DNA of 64,000 bases from Oricola indica (GTDB lineage Bacteria; Pseudomonadota; Alphaproteobacteria; Rhizobiales; Rhizobiaceae), in contig NZ_JAINFJ010000005.1 of NCBI RefSeq assembly GCF_019966595.1, positions 338,816-402,815 on the forward strand, given 5' to 3'. This document shows positions 26,664 through 34,428 of this stretch, in pieces (the stretch's first letter is position 1; each line of letters starts with the position of its first letter). The notes beneath the pieces were generated by a model. It ran no database searches and was not told the origin of the DNA. It was given only the letters and a program-made list of their open reading frames with translations. Both the position numbers and the translations under genes were made by a program.

Positions 26664-29600
26664 TTAGAAGCCCATTTCCAGGCCGACCTTGCCGGAGACG
26701 CTGTAGTCGCTTCCGTCAAACATCGTTCCCTCGACTTCGCCGAACATCCGGCCGCCGCCGGCAAGCTCGCGGCTCATCTTGACGCCCCCGAAGCCACCGA
26801 CGCGCGTTTCGCCCGCATTGGCAAGCGTCGTTGATCCGCTCTGGTTGAACATCGAGAAGGACAGGTCTGTGTCGTCGCCGCTCGCAGACTGCGCGACGAC
26901 GCCGCCCGATGCGCCGATCTTCATGATCGCTCCGTCATCCGCGGCGAAAGTCCTCTCGCCGCTCAGCGCCAGGCGCCCTTCGACGATATGCGTGGACCGT
27001 GCACCGGTCGACCAGACCGCGCCCTGCCCGGCTTCCTCGATGGCGCTCGAGAACAGCCCGATATAGCGCACCGACGGACGCGCCGTGACGATCGTATCGT
27101 CCATCTCCGCCAGATCGACGGTGATCGCCGCCTCCGGGCTGACAAAGCCGGTCGTGTAGTCGGCTGTCAGCCGCGTCGCGCCGTTTTCCGCCAGGTTGGT
27201 CGCGAAGTCGCGTGTGCTGTTGTTGAAACCGACACCGCCGAGCATCGACAGTTCGAGCCGCCCGATTTCGCCGAGCTGGTTCGCACCGTACAATCCACCG
27301 AATACGGTGGTGGCATTGACACGCATCGAGGACCCGAAATCGAGCGCGCCATGGGTCGCGCCGAAGGTGACGCCCCCCTGGAACCCGCCGACTTCAAAGC
27401 CGTCGACACCGCCGATAACGCCGCCATAGGCATGGTTGTGAGCGGCCGTCCCGCTGGAGCGGTCGGCATGCGAGTATCCGCCCAGCGCTGCCAGCCACAT
27501 GGGCGGCATGCTGGCCTCGGCGTCGCCCTGCGCGCGATTGCCGAAGCGTTCTTCCATGCGGCTCGACAGGGTCGAGCCGATATCGCCGATCACGTTGACC
27601 ATGGCCTGGTCCGCGACAATAGTTTCCCCCGCGTCCATGAAGATCACGGAATAGCCGGACACGACATAAGGCGTCGATGCTGAGATGATCGTCTCGGGAA
27701 GCGCGTTCTCGAACACGTAGATCGCGGGACCGCTGGCCTGATAGCTGAACGTGTCGTTGTCCGTCTCGCTCTCGATCACCGTCCATGCGCCGAGGTCGGA
27801 GTCATAGACAGCCGTCTCGCCGAGATCGATCGTGCCGGAGATGCGCGAGCCCTGATAGACGATCAGCGTGTCATCGCCAGCGCCGAGTTCGATCGCCGAA
27901 CCGCTGGTGCCGACAATCGTGCCCCAGTTGTGGATCGTCTTCGGGCTGACGTCGTCGCGGCGATCCTCGGGGTCGAGAAAGATGCCATAGCCACCCTGGA
28001 TGAGCGCGCCCTGGCGGTTGTAGATCGTGGTGGATTCCTCGGCATTCTTGTGCTCGTCGAAGTCGATGCCGCCCTGGTCGATACCGGCCGCGCGGATGAT
28101 GCCGTAGTTGTCGACAATGCCGTAGTCGATATCGATGCCGTCGCCAGCGATGTCCGGATCCTCCTCCGTGTTCACGCCGGTCGATTCCAGCGTGCCGTAG
28201 TTGAGGACATACATGTTGTCGTCGGCCTGCACGGCGTCATCGATCGCGATGACGGTGCCGTAGTTTTCCAGCACGAAGTCGGACTTGCCCTCGATGCCTT
28301 CGTCGCCGGAATTGATGGTTCCGTAGTTGTAGGCCGTCGTTCCGGTGCTATCGAGTTTCAACCCATCGCCGACCGCAGTGCGAATGTCGCCGTAGTTGTA
28401 GACCGTGCTGTTCTTCTTCGCCTTGATGCCGTGGTTGTCGGCTTCGATCGTGCCGTAATTGGTGACCATCATGTCGTCGCCGGTATCGACCGCGGTGCTG
28501 CTCGAGAAGATCATGCCGGTCTCGAGGATCTCGACCGTGTTTTCGTCGTCCAGATCGATCGCAGCGTCGCCGGTTCTGATCGTCCCGGAGACACGCACGG
28601 TGTTCCGGTCGTCACCCTCGACGCCTTTCGCGTCCGACCCGTTGAGCGTCATTTCTTCGCCGGTGACCGGGTTGATGGCGACATTGTCCGGGTCGTACCC
28701 ATCGTCGATGACGCCATTCACCGTGATCACGGAGTCGTCCTCGACCTCGATTCCGGCATAGCCGTGCGTCGAGTAGACGAGAGAACCTTCGTGGACCGTG
28801 ATGTCGGCGAAGCTGTTGGCTTGGATGGTCGAGGCCGTCAGGCCGTAATTGTGATATTCGAGATAGTCATGCGCGCTGACGGCAACGTCGCCGCCGTAGA
28901 TCGATCCGTAGTTGGAGATTTTCGCGCGGTCGTTGGCCTCGATGGTCGGTTCGTTGTTCGACCGGAGTCTGCCGGCGAGAACCAGTTCGAGATCGTCCCC
29001 GACGAAAACAGCCGAATCGTCCGCTTCGATGTCCGTATCGGAAGTCATCGCGATCGTGGCGCGGTCGCCCGCCTCGATGCCCTTGCCAGACGCGGTGAAA
29101 CGGGCGGTCGCGTTGAACTTGAGATCGTCTTTCGCCAAAACACCGCCAACGACTTCGTCGCTTATGATGAAACCGCCATTTATCGTGGCTCTATCGCCCA
29201 GCTTGAAAATGACGTCGCCGAAAGACCCGCTCGGGCCGCTCGCTTCGATGGTCGTGTCATCGCCGGCGACGACAAGGCTGCCGTTCAGGGCCTGGTAACT
29301 GCGACCGAGCCGGATGGTGTTGCCGTTGCCGGCATGGACGATGTCGCCATCATTCACCACCAGCGTATTGTACGCCTGTATCTCGATATCGTTGTTGTCG
29401 CCCGCATCGAGGAAGAGCGAGTCGATCGCGGTGCCTTGATACGTGGCGAGGAACGCGGTGTTGCCGTCGCCGATGATCACGCCCGTATCGGCGTCGATGG
29501 CGACATTTGAAAACGTGATGTCGTTGCTGTCGCCAAAGCGCGCGCCTGCGTCGCCGCCGGCGAGATCGACATAGGACCCGAAGGCGAAGGTGTTGCCGTT

Positions 29601-30089
29601 GCCGGCATCGATCCCGTAGTCCGAGCCGGAGATCGACGAATAGTTATCGATGTCGACCTGGTTGTTGTTTCCGAGAACGAAGCCCGTTGCCGTGTCCGAA
29701 TTGATCTTGACGTAAAAGTTGCTGCTATTGGAGTCGGTATTGGCGTCGACGGTGTTACCGTCGCCAATGTTGAGACCGTTCGCCGAAGCGCCGGTTCCGT
29801 CCGCGTCGAGCTCCGTGTAGCGGTCGATCAGCAGCGTGTTGCCATTATCGACAACCATGCCGTTGATCGACAGCCGGTCGCCGGATGTGCCGCCTGCCGT
29901 GGTGATCGTCTGGTTGGTGAAGCCGGTGGCGTCCAGCCCGTCAGCGTCGTCGCTCGTGCAAGCGATCGTGGCGTTATCCGCCGGCGTGCCGACGCAATCG
30001 GCCATCGCCTCCGACGCTGACATGACAGTCAGCAGCGCGAGACTCGAAACGGAAAGTGAAAGTCCGTTCTTTTTCAGTCTTATTGACAT
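26664..30089 (-). CDS. Type V autotransporter with beta-helix passenger
   Basis: 1141 aa from ATG 30089 (GAAGGG upstream); the frame could start at 30179. Residues 1-30 are an extended signal peptide. The passenger (about 60-830) is a long series of short Asp/Asn/Gly-rich repeats: first GDGNTV/GNNNQVD-like units, then NYGTI, NYGDI and YNYGTINSG units, typical of a right-handed beta-helix. The last 280 residues are a porin-like barrel ending KVGLEMGF with the terminal Phe needed by BAM. No passenger protease motif was seen, so it is probably an adhesin or biofilm protein. It is flanked by hairpin-rich leader DNA upstream and a terminator downstream. Confidence 0.88.
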   Translation of the reverse strand: MSIRLKKNGLSLSVSSLALLTVMSASEAMADCVGTPADNATIACTSDDADGLDATGFTNQTITTAGGTSGDRLSINGMVVDNGNTLLIDRYTELDADGTGASANGLNIGDGNTVDANTDSNSSNFYVKINSDTATGFVLGNNNQVDIDNYSSISGSDYGIDAGNGNTFAFGSYVDLAGGDAGARFGDSNDITFSNVAIDADTGVIIGDGNTAFLATYQGTAIDSLFLDAGDNNDIEIQAYNTLVVNDGDIVHAGNGNTIRLGRSYQALNGSLVVAGDDTTIEASGPSGSFGDVIFKLGDRATINGGFIISDEVVGGVLAKDDLKFNATARFTASGKGIEAGDRATIAMTSDTDIEADDSAVFVGDDLELVLAGRLRSNNEPTIEANDRAKISNYGSIYGGDVAVSAHDYLEYHNYGLTASTIQANSFADITVHEGSLVYSTHGYAGIEVEDDSVITVNGVIDDGYDPDNVAINPVTGEEMTLNGSDAKGVEGDDRNTVRVSGTIRTGDAAIDLDDENTVEILETGMIFSSSTAVDTGDDMMVTNYGTIEADNHGIKAKKNSTVYNYGDIRTAVGDGLKLDSTGTTAYNYGTINSGDEGIEGKSDFVLENYGTVIAIDDAVQADDNMYVLNYGTLESTGVNTEEDPDIAGDGIDIDYGIVDNYGIIRAAGIDQGGIDFDEHKNAEESTTIYNRQGALIQGGYGIFLDPEDRRDDVSPKTIHNWGTIVGTSGSAIELGAGDDTLIVYQGSRISGTIDLGETAVYDSDLGAWTVIESETDNDTFSYQASGPAIYVFENALPETIISASTPYVVSGYSVIFMDAGETIVADQAMVNVIGDIGSTLSSRMEERFGNRAQGDAEASMPPMWLAALGGYSHADRSSGTAAHNHAYGGVIGGVDGFEVGGFQGGVTFGATHGALDFGSSMRVNATTVFGGLYGANQLGEIGRLELSMLGGVGFNNSTRDFATNLAENGATRLTADYTTGFVSPEAAITVDLAEMDDTIVTARPSVRYIGLFSSAIEEAGQGAVWSTGARSTHIVEGRLALSGERTFAADDGAIMKIGASGGVVAQSASGDDTDLSFSMFNQSGSTTLANAGETRVGGFGGVKMSRELAGGGRMFGEVEGTMFDGSDYSVSGKVGLEMGF

Positions 30090-30110
30090 GTATTTGCCCT
30101 TCTCAAAAGA

Positions 30111-30176
30111 AAACAGATCTGTTTGCGCAAAACGAACCCGTTTCGCGCATTCGACGGCAAGAAATTCATATGAATT
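30111..30176. promoter_or_regulatory. Cluster of palindromes upstream of the autotransporter
   Basis: Between 22 and 87 nt upstream of the start lie AAACAGATCTGTTT (30111-30124, perfect), TTTGCGCAAA (30122-30131, perfect, overlapping) and AATTCATATGAATT (30163-30176, perfect). These are candidate operators or alternative leader-RNA hairpins. Confidence 0.5.
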
Positions 30177-30882
30177 CATGCCGATGCCGTATTTTTACTT
30201 TCAGACAAGCCGCTCCCGTCCGCCCGAACGGTGCGTCAGGGCGCTGGATGGGACGGGAAAAACCCGCACCGCTAATGCTTGTCAGTGACTCTCATGGTTC
30301 TCAGCGACTGCCCCTTTCACTGATGATGCCTCACTCGGATAGTTGAGGAGGTTCCCTTAGGTAATTGATATAAAGCGATATTTCGCACTCAAGTACCCGG
30401 CAGTTTCGTAGGAGGCGGCGCGGCGTCTATCAACGGATTTTTGCGTCGCTGGACAAAGCCAAATCAATCTGTTGCAGTTAAGAAACAGCAAAGTAAGTCT
30501 TCACAAAACGGAAATATAAATGTCACGGAATTGTCACTTCGGATTGGTTAGCTAGAAGACCGCGTATCCGCAGGACCGATTGCCGAACCAGCACGTCTCC
30601 GCCGCAAATGTCCCGCGCAAAGTCAGAGCCGCCCCGGGTACTCTGCGCCACGGGCTGGAACGACCGCCAGGACATCCGACTTCAGCGACTTGAGACTTCC
30701 CACCGCGACCCGCGAGCTGTTTCCCTCGGCAAGTCAGGCCCCATAAGTGCCTTGGAGCTGCGGCGGACCAACAGCCACCACCTCACACGAAAACGTCCAC
30801 CTTCTCGAACGTCCGCACCGCGATTGTCGCGCACCGGCTTCCGATCTATCATTCCGCAAGGGAAGATAGTCGGAGGCGGCTC
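30177..30882. other. Long intergenic region between the autotransporter and methyltransferase
   Basis: 706 bp with no convincing gene on either strand. It holds the upstream regulatory DNA of the autotransporter, an AT-rich stretch around 30420-30560, and a copy of the adenine-deaminase 3'-end repeat at 30785-30818. Confidence 0.6.
30785..30818 (-). repeat. Copy A of the adenine-deaminase 3'-end repeat
   Basis: 34 nt matching 34395-34428 at 31 positions. In the minus frame it still reads VRTFEKVDVFV and a stop (here TGA), as does the adenine deaminase end, although no gene is upstream. Confidence 0.7.
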
Positions 30883-31710
30883 ATGGACGATTTCGGCGCA
30901 TTCAGCGCACTCGAGCAGCAGGGCTGGTCTGACGACGCCACCGCCTCGGCCTATGCGAGCGCCTTCGCCGACGCGGCGCTTCAATGCGTGCCCGCCATGG
31001 TGGCCGCGGTCCGCGCCAGCCCCGGCGACCAAGCGCTAGATCTGTGCTGCGGACACGGCATCGTGGCGCGCGGCCTCGCCGATGCGGGCGCCGCCGTCAC
31101 CGGCATAGACTTCTCCCCCGCCATGCTGGCGCTGGCGCGCAAATCCGTGCCCGAAGGCACGTTCCGGAAGGCCGACGCCACTGCCCTGCCCTTCGACGAC
31201 GACTCCTTCGACGTGATCACCATCGGCTTCGGCGTGCCGCACCTGCCGCATCCGCCGCATTGTTTCGCCGAGGCGCGCCGCGTGCTGCGCCCCGGCGGCC
31301 GCATCGCGTTTTCTGTGTGGCAGGCACCGCCCGCATCGCAGGCCTTCGGCTTCGTCTTCGCCGCCGTCGCGGCGCATGGCGACCCGTCTGTGTCCCTGCC
31401 ACCCGCACCCGGCGCTCATGACTATGCCGATCCCGACGTCGCCGGCCCGGCGCTCCGCGAGGCGGGGTTTGGCGATGTGAAGCTGGAAACGGTCGACAGC
31501 CACTGGATGGTGGACGACCCCTGCGCGCCCTACGACTATTTCATCGAGGGAACGGTTCGCGGCTCGGCCCTGTTGCGGCCGCAGCCGGAGACGAACAAGA
31601 CGGCGATCCGGGAGTTCGTCGGCAAACAGGTCATCGAGGCCTGTGGAGAGACGTCGCCCTGGCGCGTCGCCATCCCGGCCGCGATCGTTTCAGCCCGCGT
31701 GGCGAACTGA
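30883..31710 (+). CDS. SAM-dependent class I methyltransferase
   Basis: 275 aa, GGAGGC upstream of ATG 30883. The SAM-binding signature is ALDLCCGHGIVARGLADAGA, followed by VTGIDFSPAML and KADATALPFDDDSFD, and ARRVLRPGGRIAF, the UbiE/COQ5-like arrangement. Substrate unknown. It is followed 15 nt later by the YdeI/DUF1801-like gene, so probably co-transcribed with it. Confidence 0.88.
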   Translation: MDDFGAFSALEQQGWSDDATASAYASAFADAALQCVPAMVAAVRASPGDQALDLCCGHGIVARGLADAGAAVTGIDFSPAMLALARKSVPEGTFRKADATALPFDDDSFDVITIGFGVPHLPHPPHCFAEARRVLRPGGRIAFSVWQAPPASQAFGFVFAAVAAHGDPSVSLPPAPGAHDYADPDVAGPALREAGFGDVKLETVDSHWMVDDPCAPYDYFIEGTVRGSALLRPQPETNKTAIREFVGKQVIEACGETSPWRVAIPAAIVSARVAN

Positions 31711-31725
31711 CGGACGGAGGAGACT

Positions 31726-32313
31726 GTGAGCAACGACAGCGCGAAGGTGGAGGCCTTTTACGCGAAGGACGGCGCGTGGCGCGAGGAATTGCTGGCGCTA
31801 AGGGCGATCCTGCGCGAGATGCCGCTGAGCGAGGAATTCAAGTGGTACTCGCCGGTCTACACCGCCCATGGCGGCAATGTCGCCATCGTCTGGGGATTCA
31901 AGGACTATTGCGGCCTCGGCTTCTTCAAGGGCGCGCTCACGAAGGACCCCGAAGGCATCCTCGTCCAGCAGGGCGAGAATTCGCGCTCAGCCCGCGTTAT
32001 GAAGTTTCATGGCGTCGATGAAATCGCCGAACAGGAAGCTGTCATCCGCGCCTATGTCGCCGAGGCGATCGCCAACGAGAAGGCAGGGCTGAAGGTCGAT
32101 CTGCCGAAGGACGATCTCGACTATCCCGAAGAACTGGTCGACCGGCTCGACGGCGACCCGGAGTTCCGCGCGGCTTTCGAAGCGCTGACGCCCGGCCGCC
32201 AGCGCGGCTGGGTGCTGCATTTCTCGCAGCCGAAGCAATCGAAGACCCGCGTCTCGCGCATCGACAAGGCCGCGGCGAAGATCCTCGCCGGCAAGGGCAT
32301 GCACGACCGCTGA
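31726..32313 (+). CDS. YdeI/OmpD-associated, DUF1801-like protein
   Basis: 195 aa with GTG start (GGAGGAG upstream). LSEEFKWYSPVYTAHGGNVAIVWGFKDYCGLGFFKGAL is the DUF1801 core and the tail EALTPGRQRGWVLHFSQPKQSKTRVSRIDKA is the YdeI-associated domain. It resembles E. coli YdeI, which affects survival in hydrogen peroxide and with peptides. Soluble and small. It converges with the cytochrome c peroxidase gene 13 nt away. Confidence 0.8.
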   Translation: MSNDSAKVEAFYAKDGAWREELLALRAILREMPLSEEFKWYSPVYTAHGGNVAIVWGFKDYCGLGFFKGALTKDPEGILVQQGENSRSARVMKFHGVDEIAEQEAVIRAYVAEAIANEKAGLKVDLPKDDLDYPEELVDRLDGDPEFRAAFEALTPGRQRGWVLHFSQPKQSKTRVSRIDKAAAKILAGKGMHDR

Positions 32314-32326
32314 CGGCCTCTGCGGA

Positions 32327-33475
32327 TCATTCCTCCAGAAGGTGCTCGTAGCGCTTGTCGGTCAGCGTCTTGAGGAAGGCCACCAGCGCATCGATACGCT
32401 GGTCGTCGAGCGCCGGGCCGTGCGTCAGTTCCTTCTCCGACAGGTTTTCCGGTACCTCCGGCGCGGCGAAGGGTTCGCCCGTTTCCGGGTTGATCAGCCG
32501 CTCCGGGTTCTTGGTGTTGTACTTGTTGTAGAACACGACGACCGAGCGCAGATCCTCGAACACGCCATTGTGCATGTAGGGCCCGGTGACGGCGACATTG
32601 CGCAATGTCGGCGTGCGGAACCGGCCGCGCATGGCCGGGTCGTCGACCCCCGGATTGGCGAGCAGGCCTTCATCGATCGTGCCCGGCTCCGAACCGTTCA
32701 TCGCACGCAAGGCGGTGTTCTCGGGCGTGCCGATATTGTGGAACTTGTAGTCGGAAAAGGTCTCGCGCGGATCGATGGCGCTTTTCGCCAGCTGGTGGCA
32801 CTGGTTGCAGTTGGTGAATTGCTGCGAGAAGAACAGCAACCGGCCCAGCTCTTCCTTGTCGGTCAGCTTTTCCTCGCCGCGCAGGAAGCGGTCATATCTT
32901 GAATCGAAGGGCGCGAAGGTATCGGTCCGTTCGAAGGCCGCGATGGCGCGGGTCATCGCGTTATAGGCCTTGTCGGTATCCGCCAGCGTGCCCTCGCCGA
33001 ACAGCGCGGAAAATGCGGCGTCATAATCGGGGTTCTCGCGCAGCCTTTCGACCACCGAGGCCTCGTCGGGCATGCCCATCTCCATCGGATTGAGCGGCGG
33101 CCCGCCGGCCTGTTCCTCCAGCGTCGCGGCGCGCCCGTCGAGGAACTGCCCACCGATCCATTCGCCATCGGCGTTCTTGTGAAATTCCGGCGAGAAGGAC
33201 GCATAGGCGGCCGTCGGCGCGTTGCGGTCGCCGAGCGACACGCCGTCATCGCCGGGCGATGCCATACCGCGCGGATCGGCGAAGCCGAAATTCGGATCGT
33301 GGCACGACGCGCAGGCCTGGGTGCGGTTGGCCGAGAGATTGGTGTCGAAGAACAGCGCCTCGCCTAACGCCTCCAGCGTGACCGGAGGCGTCGCCCGCGA
33401 CTGGCCCGATACCGCGACGGCGAAAACCGTCGCCATCGCCGCTGTAATACCGATCGCTGCTGCCGCACGCCGCAT
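32327..33475 (-). CDS. ccpA: Cytochrome c peroxidase family protein (MauG/CcpA-like)
   Basis: 382 aa from ATG 33475, chosen because AGGAGG sits 8 nt upstream; the frame also allows starts at 33508 and 33607. A signal peptide (MRRAAAAIGITAAMATVFAV) exports it to the periplasm. Two haem c sites are visible: CASCH and CNQCH, with methionine-rich intervening sequence (GPPLNPMEMGMPDE). It reduces hydrogen peroxide with electrons from cytochrome c. An FNR box is 61 nt upstream, matching oxygen-limited induction known for this family. Confidence 0.9.
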   Translation of the reverse strand: MRRAAAAIGITAAMATVFAVAVSGQSRATPPVTLEALGEALFFDTNLSANRTQACASCHDPNFGFADPRGMASPGDDGVSLGDRNAPTAAYASFSPEFHKNADGEWIGGQFLDGRAATLEEQAGGPPLNPMEMGMPDEASVVERLRENPDYDAAFSALFGEGTLADTDKAYNAMTRAIAAFERTDTFAPFDSRYDRFLRGEEKLTDKEELGRLLFFSQQFTNCNQCHQLAKSAIDPRETFSDYKFHNIGTPENTALRAMNGSEPGTIDEGLLANPGVDDPAMRGRFRTPTLRNVAVTGPYMHNGVFEDLRSVVVFYNKYNTKNPERLINPETGEPFAAPEVPENLSEKELTHGPALDDQRIDALVAFLKTLTDKRYEHLLEE

Positions 33476-33535
33476 GGCCGCGCCTCCTATCTTGACTATT
33501 TTTGTCATATTAAGAGTGCGCGCTCGGAGACGCAA

Positions 33536-33549
33536 TTGATCTCGATCAA
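33536..33549. promoter_or_regulatory. FNR/FnrL box upstream of cytochrome c peroxidase
   Basis: TTGATCTCGATCAA, a perfect TTGAT-N4-ATCAA dyad, 61-74 nt before the start codon at 33475. Confidence 0.8.
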
Positions 33550-33660
33550 GTTTCGAGGCATCGGCGGTAAAAATGAACCGAGGGTCGGAGAAGTCACGGC
33601 TACTCAAGAAACGCGAACGTCACAGGCGAAACAACAGCTTCGTCAAACGACCGAATACGC

Positions 33661-33690
33661 CGCTACACGAACACGTCCACCTGTTCGAAG
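33661..33690 (-). repeat. Copy B of the adenine-deaminase 3'-end repeat
   Basis: 30 nt identical to 34391-34420 except one base. On the minus strand it reads NFEQVDVFV and stop. It bounds the DUF2019-like cassette on the left, with copy C on the right. Confidence 0.75.
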
Positions 33691-33717
33691 TTACGGGCAT
33701 CCCGGACCAACCCCGGG

Positions 33718-34191
33718 CTAATTCTCGCGGCGCAATCCGCGGGATGTCTTTTCCGGAAGCGTGATCCCCATCGCGGCAAGGCGATCGGGCAATTCCGTGG
33801 GATCGAATAAGTCCAGTCCGAAATACTTCTGAAGCGCGTATCTGGCCTCTCTGACAATGAGAACAGCCTCGACTGAAACACTCTGTGGATCTGACTGCTC
33901 GTAAAGGAGACGAGCGAGCACCGGAATCGCTCGATCCGGATCCCATTCCATCACACGGCGCGCAGCTCTGCCCCGCGTGGACGGATCGGTATCATTCATC
34001 AGCCTTTCGAGGGCCATTCTTCCGTCCAAGCCGGTCTTCGCCAGAACATCCAGCGCTTCGGTCACTTTCTCAACATGCCGATTGGCAGCAGGAATATCGC
34101 CTCGGCGCTGCGCCGCGACTTGAAGAGCCTGATACTTCAGAAAACGCCTGGTCCAACCTTCGGCGTCACCAACGGAAGGTTTCGGGGTCAT
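33718..34191 (-). CDS. Second DUF2019/HEAT-like immunity-type protein
   Basis: 157 aa from ATG 34191; the frame also allows TTG 34227. The ATG was chosen because it lies in the codons of an upstream toxin relic, exactly as in the other pair. It shares with the protein at 23931 the pattern MEWDPDRAIPVLARLLYE, ALERLMNDTDPSTRGRAARRV and an ending of the type YFGLDLFDPTELPDRLAAMGI. It sits alone between copies B and C of the adenine-deaminase repeat, so it is probably the surviving half of a toxin-immunity pair. Confidence 0.6.
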   Translation of the reverse strand: MTPKPSVGDAEGWTRRFLKYQALQVAAQRRGDIPAANRHVEKVTEALDVLAKTGLDGRMALERLMNDTDPSTRGRAARRVMEWDPDRAIPVLARLLYEQSDPQSVSVEAVLIVREARYALQKYFGLDLFDPTELPDRLAAMGITLPEKTSRGLRREN

Positions 34192-34204
34192 AGCCGCATT
34201 CTTC
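34166..34204 (-). pseudogene. 3' relic of a toxin gene overlapping the immunity start
   Basis: The minus-strand frame here ends EECGYDPETFRW and stop, matching the REFGYDPAAY end of the toxin-like gene at 24379. In both places the immunity ATG is embedded at the GYDP codons. Upstream, the frame is not coherent. Confidence 0.5.
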
Positions 34205-34390
34205 AGGCGATTGTCGATAATGTCCAAGCCTAGAATTTACTGAGCCCGACACGGCCCCTGCTCGACTGCAAAACGCATGGCGCGAATCTCCGCACCAATC
34301 GCCCTCCGCGTTTCGCCCGGACAAGCGTAAGCGCGCATGAAACGCGACGGCTTTAGTACGCAAACAAGTTCGAGCAACAATCCAATCCGT

Positions 34391-34428
34391 CGCTACACGA
34401 ACACGTCCACCTGCTCGAAGGTCCGCAC
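34391..34428 (-). repeat. Copy C of the repeat: 3' end of adenine deaminase itself
   Basis: This is the genuine coding copy (VRTFEQVDVFV, stop TAG); copies at 33661 and 30785 lie further downstream of the gene. Confidence 0.75.

Noticed and set aside
27930..29510. 526-codon open frame opposite the autotransporter
   Set aside because: It is the antisense shadow of the repetitive passenger; Val/Asp/Arg-rich and without family features.
30682..31032. Minus-strand frame covering repeat copy A and the methyltransferase start
   Set aside because: It overlaps a well-supported methyltransferase gene and is in a different frame from the repeat's FEKVDVFV end.
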